A DNA stretch of 53,745 bases from a virus, in IMG/VR virus record IMGVR_UViG_3300029258_002378, positions 1-53,745 of that record. One strand, written 5' to 3'. The notes beneath the pieces are model-generated. The model saw nothing but the letters and a program-made list of their open reading frames with translations, made no database searches and had not been told where the DNA came from. Below are positions 8,327 through 15,177 of the stretch, piece after piece. The first letter of the stretch is position 1. Each line of letters starts with the position of its first letter. The position numbers and the translations under genes were made by a program.

Positions 8327-8813
8327 TTTCGTCTGTGCCTTTCTTCGTTTGGTGCTCGAAAACACGATGTAAAAAGTTGGTAATGATGCTGAGCGATGTT
8401 CTTGTAATTTTGGCAAGTGTCTCAGGATCATTTATCAAGTCAGGTGACTGTTGTAGTTCATTGATGATACGTATTTCTCCTATTGCCGTAGGCATTGGAT
8501 AATCGCTCATATGCCCTGTTTTCCACAGAAATATGGCCGCTTGTTTAAGTCGGTGTCGCACAGCGCCCTCAGACATTCGGAATTTCATAGCGAGCTTAGC
8601 AATTGTCATCTCGCCTGTATATTCCTCGAATAGCTCGACGCTTACATCAAGTGGCTTTATTTCCCGTTTGGGGGGCGGTAATCCAAGTCGGCGAAGATGG
8701 TTGTATACAGTGACTGTCGATACGCCAAGTGCTGTTGCTACTTCAAGTACTGTCGATGCTTTCCGAACTTCACGCTTGAATCGTCCATCTGTGAATGTCC
8801 GCGGTCGTGACAT
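8313..8813 (-). CDS. Double helix-turn-helix DNA-binding protein
   Basis: The protein is 166 residues from ATG 8811-8813 with AGAAGG upstream. Two HTH-like segments are visible: EVATALGVSTVTVYNHLRRL (about residues 24-43) and MTIAKLAMKFRMSEGAVRHR (about 67-86). Both resemble resolvase- or sigma-type recognition helices. The C-terminal half is helical (DPETLAKITRTSLSIITNFL) and ends acidic. It could be a transcriptional regulator of the early operon or a small DNA-structuring protein. It does not match a classical CI or Cro repressor that I recognise. Confidence 0.75.
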   Translation of the reverse strand: MSRPRTFTDGRFKREVRKASTVLEVATALGVSTVTVYNHLRRLGLPPPKREIKPLDVSVELFEEYTGEMTIAKLAMKFRMSEGAVRHRLKQAAIFLWKTGHMSDYPMPTAIGEIRIINELQQSPDLINDPETLAKITRTSLSIITNFLHRVFEHQTKKGTDENDDL

Positions 8814-8814
8814 A

Positions 8815-8997
8815 CTATGCCTTCTCTGATCCACTTAGCCATGAAATCATTACTTTACGTTGTCGGCAACGCTCATCGGGTGTAAGTGATCGCCACCACT
8901 TACGAATCTTTTTGTGCTCGTTTTTCGTGGTCTGTTGGTGTTTCCTCTGTTGAGCGGCGTAATGTCGTTTCAGCAATTTCACTGTACGTTGATTCAA
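8815..8997 (-). CDS. Small basic hypothetical protein
   Basis: An open frame ends at TAG 8815, just upstream of the HTH gene. The most plausible start is TTG at 8995-8997 behind AGGGA, giving 60 residues rich in Lys, Arg, His and Gln (LLKRHYAAQQRKHQ, EHKKIRKWWRSL). The frame is open further upstream, so an ATG at 9064-9066 is also possible. It overlaps the C-terminal tail of the MazG-like gene. No family is recognised. The composition suggests nucleic-acid binding, and the ribosome binding site of the next gene lies in its last codons. Confidence 0.45.
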   Translation of the reverse strand: MNQRTVKLLKRHYAAQQRKHQQTTKNEHKKIRKWWRSLTPDERCRQRKVMISWLSGSEKA

Positions 8998-9442
8998 GCA
9001 CGTCCCTTTCTTGGTTAAGATTACGGTTTTCTGGATTGGCTTTTTCTGCTGAGAATTTGTCACCATATCGTGTCCGAAGTTTGGCGATGTTCTGCGCCCA
9101 CAAATCATGGATAGTGATACTACGTGAACGGCAGTACAGGGTAACATACCATAACAAATCACCAAACTCTTCGTCGAGATTCGGTATATCTGGTGGTATA
9201 TCGTAAAAAATTGCCTTTTTTACCACGTCCATCATCTCGCCTGATTCAGTGGCGCAACCAATTATTGCGTGCAGCATATCACGACTTATACGTTTGACCT
9301 GAAAATGAGGCGAGCACAGTTGGCCGACAACATATGAGTGCTGGGCGAATGTCGCTTGGGGTGTTTGTCCTTCGGGCATAAAAATGGGCCCTTTCCCTGC
9401 AATATGTATGCTAAGCTCGAAATGTTTAACGGGGCTGAACAT
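8900..9442 (-). CDS. MazG-like nucleotide pyrophosphohydrolase
   Basis: The protein is 180 residues. The helical core carries the ExxE...ExxD metal-binding pattern: ATESGEMMDVVKKAIFY, then NLDEEFGDLLWYVTLYC, then NIAKLRTRYGDKFS, typical of MazG-like phage NTP pyrophosphatases. These hydrolyse (d)NTPs or related nucleotides to monophosphates and pyrophosphate, cleansing the pool or lowering host alarmones. The first ATG overlaps the upstream stop as TAATG; a second candidate start is Met22 with AGGG upstream. The last 40 residues are a hydrophilic extension beyond the usual domain end, in a region where another frame is also open. Confidence 0.82.
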   Translation of the reverse strand: MFSPVKHFELSIHIAGKGPIFMPEGQTPQATFAQHSYVVGQLCSPHFQVKRISRDMLHAIIGCATESGEMMDVVKKAIFYDIPPDIPNLDEEFGDLLWYVTLYCRSRSITIHDLWAQNIAKLRTRYGDKFSAEKANPENRNLNQERDVLESTYSEIAETTLRRSTEETPTDHEKRAQKDS

Positions 9443-9768
9443 TATGCACTTTGCACAAGTTGAAGTTGACGCTGACGCTGCCCTTTGCGGGGCTTGGCCA
9501 CAATACTAATGTTTTCGAGTAAACCAAAATCATCCATTAGCAGTACAAGTTGTTCGGCGTGTTTCTTGTCTTGTGCAGTAATGCCGTCTCCCTCACAAAG
9601 CTTGAAAAACGAGGACATGGCGTGGATGATTTCATTCTTACGTTGCTGTGGTTTACGCCGATAGTGTATTTGGCGATCGTGCGCTTTAACTCGGGTTTTC
9701 TTCTTCAGTTTGCGTTTCGTGAGTTGGAATCGTTCGTAGAACGTGAGCGGTGAGTAGTCATTTGCCAT
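9442..9768 (-). CDS. Hypothetical protein
   Basis: The protein is 108 residues from ATG 9766-9768. The N-terminal half is very basic (KRKLKKKTRVKAHDRQIHYRRKPQQRK). The C-terminal half is helical and amphipathic, with MSSFFKLCEGDGI and AEQLVLLMDDFGLL. No family is recognised. It overlaps the preceding gene by 64 bases and the MazG-like gene by one base (TAATG), so it belongs to the same coupled operon. A small DNA-binding or replication accessory role is possible but not shown. Confidence 0.65.
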   Translation of the reverse strand: MANDYSPLTFYERFQLTKRKLKKKTRVKAHDRQIHYRRKPQQRKNEIIHAMSSFFKLCEGDGITAQDKKHAEQLVLLMDDFGLLENISIVAKPRKGQRQRQLQLVQSA

Positions 9769-10073
9769 TTGTTTGACCGTTCCTTTCTTTTCCTTGATAT
9801 AACGCGAAGCATTTTCTTGCCGTCAATACCCATTACTTGTTCGAGTGCTCGGACGAGATCGGGGAATTCGTGGGGGTGCATATAGACTACGTGTTGTATC
9901 GCTTCGCACAACTGGGAGCGTGCTACGAAATTCATCTTGAGTTCGTCGATCTCAACAAGTTCCCATATGGCGTAATACAGCTGGTTCATGCCCCTGTAAT
10001 GCAGCTCTAGTCGCCTTTCGTAATCGATGGGGGAGAATTGTCGTGAGACTCGATGGAGGATTCGTGCTGACAT
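9705..10073 (-). CDS. Hypothetical protein
   Basis: The protein is 122 residues from ATG 10071-10073 behind an AAGGA site. It is mostly helical (YERRLELHYRGMNQLYYAIW, VRALEQVMGIDGKKMLRVI) and ends in a basic, Asn/Ser/Arg-rich tail. No recognised family. Its first 67 bases overlap the end of the upstream gene, and its tail overlaps the next gene by 64 bases. Long hydrophilic tails overlapping the next start recur in this operon. Confidence 0.65.
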   Translation of the reverse strand: MSARILHRVSRQFSPIDYERRLELHYRGMNQLYYAIWELVEIDELKMNFVARSQLCEAIQHVVYMHPHEFPDLVRALEQVMGIDGKKMLRVISRKRKERSNKWQMTTHRSRSTNDSNSRNAN

Positions 10074-10414
10074 GGTTTTCCTTTTTTCGTTGGGGTGTAA
10101 GGGTACGATGATCGTGAATCACGAGACGAGCAATACCATGTATACGTTGCATCCACGAATAACTCAAAGAATCGCTTATCACAGCCGATCCCCGAATCGT
10201 TGAGAAAATTAGCCCACGCCGCTCGAATAGCTCCGTATTTTTCGGGCGCAGGAACAGCACCCATATTTACTTCGGTAATGACCTCACGATCATTAAGCTC
10301 GAATGTGAGGTACCACTCAAGTTTGTTATGGTCGGGTACAGAAACGATGATGGTGTCATCACCGTAATTAAAAGTCAGATCCGTTCCGATGAGTTTTGCT
10401 GTTGTTGTGGGCAT
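10007..10414 (-). CDS. Hypothetical protein
   Basis: The protein is 135 residues from ATG 10412-10414, preceded by GGGGAAA. The first 90 residues look like an alpha/beta fold (TDLTFNYGDDTIIVSVPDH, KLEWYLTFELNDREVITEV) with conserved-looking aromatic and acidic residues. The C-terminal 40 residues are low-complexity Ser/Lys/Gly and overlap the next gene. It may be a small phage early protein; I do not recognise the family. Confidence 0.65.
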   Translation of the reverse strand: MPTTTAKLIGTDLTFNYGDDTIIVSVPDHNKLEWYLTFELNDREVITEVNMGAVPAPEKYGAIRAAWANFLNDSGIGCDKRFFELFVDATYTWYCSSRDSRSSYPYTPTKKGKPCQHESSIESHDNSPPSITKGD

Positions 10415-10674
10415 TGTTTTTTCCCCAGCACAAATTGTGCTCGTTTCCATCCTAGTATGTAGTCGTCCATTGCCTGTGTGCCTTGTTGTGTTACCTTCAT
10501 CATCCTTTCAATTTGCTTGATACGTAATCGAAGCTGTTGCTCGGAGAGTTGGTCGAATTTACATAATCTCCCCGATGGTCCAAACTCCTTGAGTTCCTCT
10601 TGTGTTACGGGGAACGAAAGAAAACGTGCTTGAGCATCATTCGCCTTGTAAGTATGGAGGTTAATCTGGGTCAC
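10375..10674 (-). CDS. Hypothetical helical protein
   Basis: The best start is GTG 10672-10674, overlapping the upstream gene end by 14 bases; an in-frame ATG at 10711-10713 is an alternative. The product of 99 residues has a coiled-coil-like helix (SEQQLRLRIKQIERMMKVT) and a Gln/Lys-rich end. No family recognised. It is part of the coupled minus-strand early operon. Confidence 0.6.
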   Translation of the reverse strand: MTQINLHTYKANDAQARFLSFPVTQEELKEFGPSGRLCKFDQLSEQQLRLRIKQIERMMKVTQQGTQAMDDYILGWKRAQFVLGKKQCPQQQQNSSERI

Positions 10675-11086
10675 TATCTGATTCCGTTTCTGCCCGCAAG
10701 GTATGATGAGCATACAGAGACTGAACTCGTTTGTGGAGTTCGTCACTGATAGCGCCGAGTAGAAAAAGCATCATTTCAGTTTCGTCCTCGACGAATTCCT
10801 CCAGGTTGTTCATGTGGAGCACTGCGGGGATCATAAACGTCATAACGCCACCAAATATGTCGATCGTTTCCTTCTCAGTGCTGGTAAACTTTGGCTGCTT
10901 TGCAAGTTCAGTACATTGAAACAAGTAGGTAGCCGAGTCGCATGTATTTTCCAGTATCTTGGCGAAATTTGGGTTCTTGGCATTGCGGAATACGCCATTC
11001 CGTTTTACTACTTGTTTAAGCCTTTGAACTTCTTTGATTGTATACGTTGATTGAGCACTTCGGGGGATTGACGCCCAATAGGACAT
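10661..11086 (-). CDS. Hypothetical helical protein
   Basis: The protein is 141 residues from ATG 11084-11086 behind AAGGTGA. It is predicted all-helical, with a hydrophobic stretch GGVMTFMIPAVLHM (not long enough for a clear membrane span) and an acidic end (AETESDSDPD). The start region (SYTIKEVQRLKQVVKRNG-like) is basic. No family recognised. It overlaps the tiny Cys-rich gene upstream by 71 bases. Confidence 0.7.
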   Translation of the reverse strand: MSYWASIPRSAQSTYTIKEVQRLKQVVKRNGVFRNAKNPNFAKILENTCDSATYLFQCTELAKQPKFTSTEKETIDIFGGVMTFMIPAVLHMNNLEEFVEDETEMMLFLLGAISDELHKRVQSLYAHHTLRAETESDSDPD

Positions 11087-11186
11087 AATTAGTCACCTTA
11101 TTTGCCATGAAGTAGGAGCGGGTAGCGTCGTACCAATCACAGAATGGGCAGTTTGGAATGCTGAGCCCGCAGTTACTTTCCATCAT
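11016..11186 (-). CDS. Tiny cysteine-containing protein, last gene of the GC-rich coupled cassette
   Basis: ATG 11184-11186 overlaps the preceding stop as ATGA and sits behind GGGAGAAGG, which is encoded in the tail of that gene. The product is 56 residues with four cysteines near the ends (NCGLSIPNCPFCDWYD and a later KCS), so a zinc knuckle is conceivable. The last 24 codons overlap the next gene. The N-terminal part is more convincing than the overlapping end. Confidence 0.45.
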   Translation of the reverse strand: MMESNCGLSIPNCPFCDWYDATRSYFMANKVTNYVLLGVNPPKCSINVYNQRSSKA

Positions 11187-11470
11187 TTACCTTCTCCCTT
11201 GCCGGCGGCAGCGGCTCGATGCTTTCCGAGCATGTCGCTCTCTTCGCAGGCCCACCAGTACACATGCCGGCCTTTCGACCATGCGAGGCGATCAAAGCAA
11301 TCCGGACAGAGCACGGTGTTCGGTTGCCCGGTTACATCGTTCCATAGCTGATCTGGAGCGGTCCAGGCGATAGGTTGGCGTCGTCCGCACCGATGGCAGT
11401 ATTCCGCAATCAGCCTGTGATGAGCGAGCCATTGTTTCCATCGCACGCGAAACCACGAGAGTAGCTTCAT
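11183..11470 (-). CDS. Small zinc-ribbon-like protein
   Basis: The protein is 95 residues. Two CxxC pairs (YCHRCGRRQP and LCPDCFDRLAW) about 30 residues apart make a zinc-ribbon fold likely. The start overlaps the upstream stop (ATGA), and the ribosome binding site GGAGGGGG is inside the upstream gene's glycine-rich tail. The protein ends AAAAGKGEGK, again encoding the site for the next gene. GC-rich codons distinguish it from the surrounding genes. Function unknown; small phage zinc ribbons often bind nucleic acid or host proteins. Confidence 0.7.
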   Translation of the reverse strand: MKLLSWFRVRWKQWLAHHRLIAEYCHRCGRRQPIAWTAPDQLWNDVTGQPNTVLCPDCFDRLAWSKGRHVYWWACEESDMLGKHRAAAAGKGEGK

Positions 11471-11769
11471 TCCTCACCCCCTCCACCGCCAGTGGCGGCA
11501 CGGGAATACGCCTTGATGCGCTCCGCGTCGGCCGCCATTTGCGTGGCATATTCCAGCGCGAACCGCAACCGTTCGACCTCGGCTTCGAGGGCGGTGATGC
11601 GGTCTACAAAGCCATTGATCCAATTCGCCACATTGACAGCAGACGGTCCTGAATACCCACTGGTGATAATTGTGTCCCCAATGGCAACCGCTGCGGGACC
11701 GAGGATCACTCCCCCGTTGACAGCAAACGACATTTGGGGGAAGGTAACGTAGGCTCGATGGGGGGTCAT
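11467..11769 (-). CDS. Small hypothetical protein with C-terminal coiled coil
   Basis: The protein is 100 residues. The N-terminal half is small-residue rich and beta-like (FAVNGGVILGPAAVAIGDTI). The C-terminal half is a heptad-patterned helix (DRITALEAEVERLRFALEYA), and a TGGGGGEE tail encodes the Shine-Dalgarno of the next gene. It starts within an ATGA overlap with GGAG upstream. No family recognised. A small oligomeric adaptor is one possibility. Confidence 0.65.
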   Translation of the reverse strand: MTPHRAYVTFPQMSFAVNGGVILGPAAVAIGDTIITSGYSGPSAVNVANWINGFVDRITALEAEVERLRFALEYATQMAADAERIKAYSRAATGGGGGEE

Positions 11770-12020
11770 GGCTGAGTCTCCACATTAATCACCCCCTCCA
11801 CGCCTGAACGCCTGAACGCCTCCTCGGCGGACACGGGCGGAAGGCGTACCGGGGCAGAGTAAGCATTGCGATAGAACAGTGATATCGGAGCGGCCCGTTC
11901 GAACCTCCGACAACTACGTGGGGTGTCTGCGGGCCACCAAAGAGCACAGCCGAACTGGTGCCCCTCGTTGTCGCGGACCATGTGACGGCACTCTTTGCAA
12001 AGATGGCAGCCGTAGCTCAT
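11766..12020 (-). CDS. Small cysteine-rich hypothetical protein
   Basis: The protein is 84 residues. The N-terminus has CHLCKECRHMV and a later FGCAL, plus RSCRRF, which looks like a zinc-binding cluster of the kind seen in small phage or rubredoxin-like knuckles. The start overlaps the upstream stop as ATGA behind GGGGGAGGGGG. The end overlaps the next start as ATGA. It is part of the GC-rich cassette. Confidence 0.65.
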   Translation of the reverse strand: MSYGCHLCKECRHMVRDNEGHQFGCALWWPADTPRSCRRFERAAPISLFYRNAYSAPVRLPPVSAEEAFRRSGVEGVINVETQP

Positions 12021-12196
12021 CGTTCACCCCCTCCCCCACCGGCGGCAGGGTCATCGACGATCTCCTTTGTTGAGTCAAAGTACACTTCAAATCTACCGTC
12101 AGCATAAAGAAATTGGGTTTGAATCAAGTTACTTGGATTAGGCATAATGCGTAGCATGGTTTGTCTTTTCGTTTTGTCGACTAAAAATGATCGCAT
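12017..12196 (-). CDS. First gene of the minus-strand operon, small hypothetical protein
   Basis: The protein is 59 residues, read directly from ATG 12194-12196. The start is preceded by AAGGATATCCCTA, giving a good ribosome binding site inside a palindrome. An internal ATG at codon 14 is an alternative. The sequence includes NLIQTQFLYADGRFEVYF and ends in a glycine run (AAGGGGGER) that encodes the ribosome binding site of the next gene, which it overlaps as ATGA. It is the promoter-proximal gene of the early arm. No family recognised. Confidence 0.6.
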   Translation of the reverse strand: MRSFLVDKTKRQTMLRIMPNPSNLIQTQFLYADGRFEVYFDSTKEIVDDPAAGGGGGER

Positions 12197-12201
12197 TAGG
12201 G

Positions 12202-12221
12202 ATATCCTTATAAGGGGATAT
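12202..12221. promoter_or_regulatory. Near-perfect palindrome at the head of the minus-strand operon (operator candidate)
   Basis: The 20-base stretch reads ATATCC-TTATAAGG-GGATAT and is nearly its own reverse complement. It overlaps the leader and ribosome binding site of the first early gene (start 12196), where a repressor or translational regulator could act. No binding protein is identified. Confidence 0.45.
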
Positions 12222-12510
12222 ACGATCGATTAAAAGCATCGATCATCATATGTGATATGGTACCATTTAGCAGCTCCCAAAGTTTAATTTATTTGCGAGT
12301 CTAGTTGTGTTTGCGTGAAATCGAATATACACACAAATCGACAGAAATGCCCTGTTTTATAGGATAAATACCATGCTTAATGAAAAAGTGTGTTATTGCG
12401 TGTTGTTGTGTGTTATTCTGTTGTTCATGTCTATAAAATAAACGTATAATATAATATAAAACGGCTAAGAAAGCGCATTAACGGGGGGATAAGCGGGGGA
12501 AGTTGAGTAT

Positions 12511-12663
12511 CAAAGTTTATTATTGGACTAATTAGATCGTAAATTTATTTAGATACTTGATCTAAAAGCGTAAACTAACAGTGCGGGGTGTTGTGTTTTT
12601 TTCCATCATTAGATCGAGTATCGAAATAATTTTCTAATCTAATCAGTAGAATAATAAACTTTG
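12511..12663. repeat. Large imperfect inverted repeat with ~56-bp arms (origin or operator candidate)
   Basis: Arm 12511-12566 pairs with 12608-12663. Both arms, read outward to inward, start CAAAGTTTATTATT, continue ACTxATTAGAT, then xxTTATTTxGATACTxGATCTA. The spacer of about 41 bases contains a GC-rich run and a T8 tract. A third partial copy of CAAAGTTTA lies at 12279-12287. AT-rich perfect-core palindromes of this size between divergent operons often mark replication origins or multi-site operators. Confidence 0.8.
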
Positions 12664-12758
12664 GGTGATCAATGACGGGAGTTTAAAAACGAATTTGAAT
12701 GGACTTTATTCGTTGTAATTGTGGCTGCTGTATGAGTATACGTTGTGTAAAATATGGG

Positions 12759-13256
12759 ATGGTAACTAAAGTGATGACAATTGATCCTGGACTTACGGAG
12801 TGTGGATGGGCCGTTTTCGACATTGACCACGAACGCCAACAAGGAATACTTAAAGACTGCGGCGTTATTCGATGTCGAATCGGTGACTGGGTTATGCGGC
12901 TTGATTTCGTTGTTGACCAAGTCGCGGATTTGTTGGATTCATGCAGGACTGAGCGTGTTGTGATTGAATTGCCTCATACGTATGCAGCTGGGAAAGGAAC
13001 AGTGGCACGAAATTCGGGGGCAATTATGAAACTTGGTGCGCTTGTCTTTTCTATTCGCAGCACTGCTTTGATGGAGGGCGTTGATGTAACGCTTGTATCT
13101 GTGGCGAAGTGGAAGGGGAATTTGCCAAAAAAGATTACGCAGAAGCGTATCCGAACGCGGTGGGGATGGGAAGGAAAAAATCATAATGAAGCAGATGCTG
13201 TTGGTATTGGCGATTGGTATATTCGTAAATCGCTACGTTTTACCCCAGGAAAATAA
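12759..13256 (+). CDS. RuvC-like Holliday junction resolvase (RNase H fold)
   Basis: About 165 residues. The RNase H-fold acidic residues are visible in MTIDPGLTECGWAVF (first Asp), VVIELPHTY (Glu) and NHNEADAVGIGDWYI (last Glu/Asp), matching RuvC-type resolvases. It would cut branched phage DNA before packaging, which fits its place as the first gene of the arm that leads to terminase. The start is uncertain: ATG 12759 (chosen) or ATG 12774, both with weak ribosome binding sites; the domain itself begins at the second. Confidence 0.82.
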   Translation: MVTKVMTIDPGLTECGWAVFDIDHERQQGILKDCGVIRCRIGDWVMRLDFVVDQVADLLDSCRTERVVIELPHTYAAGKGTVARNSGAIMKLGALVFSIRSTALMEGVDVTLVSVAKWKGNLPKKITQKRIRTRWGWEGKNHNEADAVGIGDWYIRKSLRFTPGK

Positions 13257-13335
13257 TCCGTGAAAAAATGCTGACAGCCCGGTGGATTTCCTCCACAATC
13301 ACAGCGTATTGTTCCTTCGTGTGCATGAGGCCTCT

Positions 13336-13851
13336 ATGCCTGGTCGAAACATTGGACCAAGATCGAAAGCGGGTAAGTCGCGTCAAAAACCGATGCGAAA
13401 TGGCCGTAGTAATGGACGCACCGTATTCACTCCTCTTGTGATTGAATACGTGGCTTTTCGTATGGTTTGCCGAGAACGAAAACATAAGATCGTGGCATCA
13501 GTTTGTCGTATATTACGACGTAAAAAGATGAACGCCGGCCAGATGGAGCGGATGTTTCGTGAAGCAAGGCAACTGTTGCAGACACGCCTCGATCAAAATC
13601 CGCGACACCATAAAGCAATATCGCTGGCGACATACAACGAAGCAATCCGTCGTGCTTTCAAAGGCGAAGCGGAATTACGCGACGGTTTACGAGCACAGGA
13701 GCGAATTGATGCAATTCTTGGACATGATGCGAAATTCCGTGATATGCAACTTGGAGATGCAGAACGTGCTCGAATGTGGAATGAATATATTGCTGAAACC
13801 GATGCACTAATGGGCAGCATTGATGATGGAATTGAACCAGAGGAGGGTTGA
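13336..13851 (+). CDS. Probable terminase small subunit
   Basis: The protein is 171 residues from ATG 13336 with GAGG just upstream. The N-terminus is basic and disordered (GRNIGPRSKAGKSRQKP). A helical segment then resembles a helix-turn-helix (VIEYVAFRMVCRERKHKIVA), followed by oligomerisation-type helices. No direct family match. The call rests on its size, basic HTH-like N-terminal half and position immediately before the large terminase subunit. Small subunits recognise phage DNA and regulate the packaging motor. Confidence 0.6.
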   Translation: MPGRNIGPRSKAGKSRQKPMRNGRSNGRTVFTPLVIEYVAFRMVCRERKHKIVASVCRILRRKKMNAGQMERMFREARQLLQTRLDQNPRHHKAISLATYNEAIRRAFKGEAELRDGLRAQERIDAILGHDAKFRDMQLGDAERARMWNEYIAETDALMGSIDDGIEPEEG

Positions 13852-13863
13852 CTTATTGTCGCC

Positions 13864-15177
13864 GTGTTAACACCACGATGGACGCCAATGCGTCTGCATC
13901 CAAAGCAGCGTGCATTTTATCGATCTCAAACTCGGTATGATGTCGCTCCGTGTGGACGTCGTTCTGGTAAGACGGAAATCGTTAAGCGAAAGATGGTTCG
14001 TCGTGCAATGATGCGGCAACGTTTTCTTGATCCGTGGTATTTGTTGACGGCACCAACACACGATCAAGCAATCCGTCTCTATTGGCGTGATGTCAAGAAT
14101 TTGATCCCCCGATGGGCGGTCGATCATATCAGCGAATCTCGACATACTGTCCGTCTGTTGAACGGCTCAGAAATATCAGTGATGGGGCTAGACAAGCCCG
14201 AACGTGCAGAGGGGCGTCCCATCGACGGCATCGGTCTTGATGAGTTCGGCAATATGAAGGCGTCCGTATGGGAGGAGCATATTCGTCCGGGACTTGTCGA
14301 TCATCAAGGATGGGCGATTATCTTTGGAGTTCCTGAGGGGAGAAACCATTATCATACGTTGTACGAGACAGCAAGTGCTGATGATTCGGGATACTGGTCA
14401 GTGCATCACTGGACAACTGAGGAGATATTGCACTTGTATCTAGGTGAACATGCTGCTAATGCCGAAATTGAGGCAGCAAAGCGTGACATGGATACTATGA
14501 CGTATGACCAAGAATTCCGGGCGTCATTCGTTGTATTTGAGGGGCAGATTTACTACAACTTTAATCGAGAAGTTCACGCTTGTAGCAAAATTCCGTATCT
14601 AAAGCATGCACCACTCATTATATGCCTTGACTTCAACCGGGCTCCAGGTGTAGCGTTGATTGTGCAGGAGATAGGAGAACAATCATGTATCCTTGATGAA
14701 GTCTATATTCCTCGTAATTCAAACACGGTAGCAGTGTGTAGAGCAATCATCGAGCGATACGGCAAACATAAGGGGCATATCTATGTTTATGGTGATGCCA
14801 CGGGGGGCGCTCAACACAGTTCATCAACTGAAGGATCTGATTGGAATATTGTAGAACGTATGCTACATCGTCACTTTGGGATTGATCGAGTTCATTTTCG
14901 TGTGCCGCATTCTAATCCTTCAGAACGTGCTCGTGTTAACTCAGTAAATTCACATTTTAAATCAGTGGATGGTTACATCGGTGTCCGTGTGGACAAGCGT
15001 TGTATTCATACTATCCGGGATTTTGAGGGTGTCCGGGCATTAGAAGGAGGATCGGGCGAAATCGATAAGAAGCGGGATAAGAAATTGACACACTTGTCCG
15101 ATGCTTGGGGATATTACTGTGCTCAAGAGTATCCTGTAAGCGGCGGACGTAAGTTAACCATCGAGGAAGTAGCATGA
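13864..15177 (+). CDS. Terminase large subunit
   Basis: The protein is 437 residues with a GTG start. The ATPase domain has a Walker A variant CGRRSGKTE (about residues 30-38) and a Walker B strand ending GIGLDEFG (about 122-129). The nuclease domain begins at CLDFNRAPGVALIV (about 258), with further acidic residues in VYGDATGG and LSDAWGYY. It cuts and pumps DNA into the prohead. An internal ATG at residue 9 (RLHPKQRAF) is an alternative start. The end overlaps the next gene as ATGA. Confidence 0.95.
   Translation: MLTPRWTPMRLHPKQRAFYRSQTRYDVAPCGRRSGKTEIVKRKMVRRAMMRQRFLDPWYLLTAPTHDQAIRLYWRDVKNLIPRWAVDHISESRHTVRLLNGSEISVMGLDKPERAEGRPIDGIGLDEFGNMKASVWEEHIRPGLVDHQGWAIIFGVPEGRNHYHTLYETASADDSGYWSVHHWTTEEILHLYLGEHAANAEIEAAKRDMDTMTYDQEFRASFVVFEGQIYYNFNREVHACSKIPYLKHAPLIICLDFNRAPGVALIVQEIGEQSCILDEVYIPRNSNTVAVCRAIIERYGKHKGHIYVYGDATGGAQHSSSTEGSDWNIVERMLHRHFGIDRVHFRVPHSNPSERARVNSVNSHFKSVDGYIGVRVDKRCIHTIRDFEGVRALEGGSGEIDKKRDKKLTHLSDAWGYYCAQEYPVSGGRKLTIEEVA

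Larger units (their letters stand above)
12197..12758. other. Divergent AT-rich intergenic region: probable early/late promoters and origin candidate
   Basis: About 560 bases without a convincing gene separate the two arms. It is much more AT-rich than the genes. It contains the palindrome at 12202-12221, two copies of GTGTGTTATT 20 bases apart (12388-12397 and 12408-12417), a TATAAT-rich tract (12444-12460) and the large inverted repeat at 12511-12663. A TTGTTC box at 12421-12426 is 17 bases upstream of TATAAT at 12444-12449, a weak sigma-70-like pair directed to the plus strand. On the minus strand TATAAA-like boxes exist, but no pair is convincing. Confidence 0.7.

Noticed and set aside
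12197-12758. Lysogeny control region
   Set aside because: No integrase, excisionase or CI/Cro-like gene is found anywhere in the window; the HTH proteins do not match repressors.
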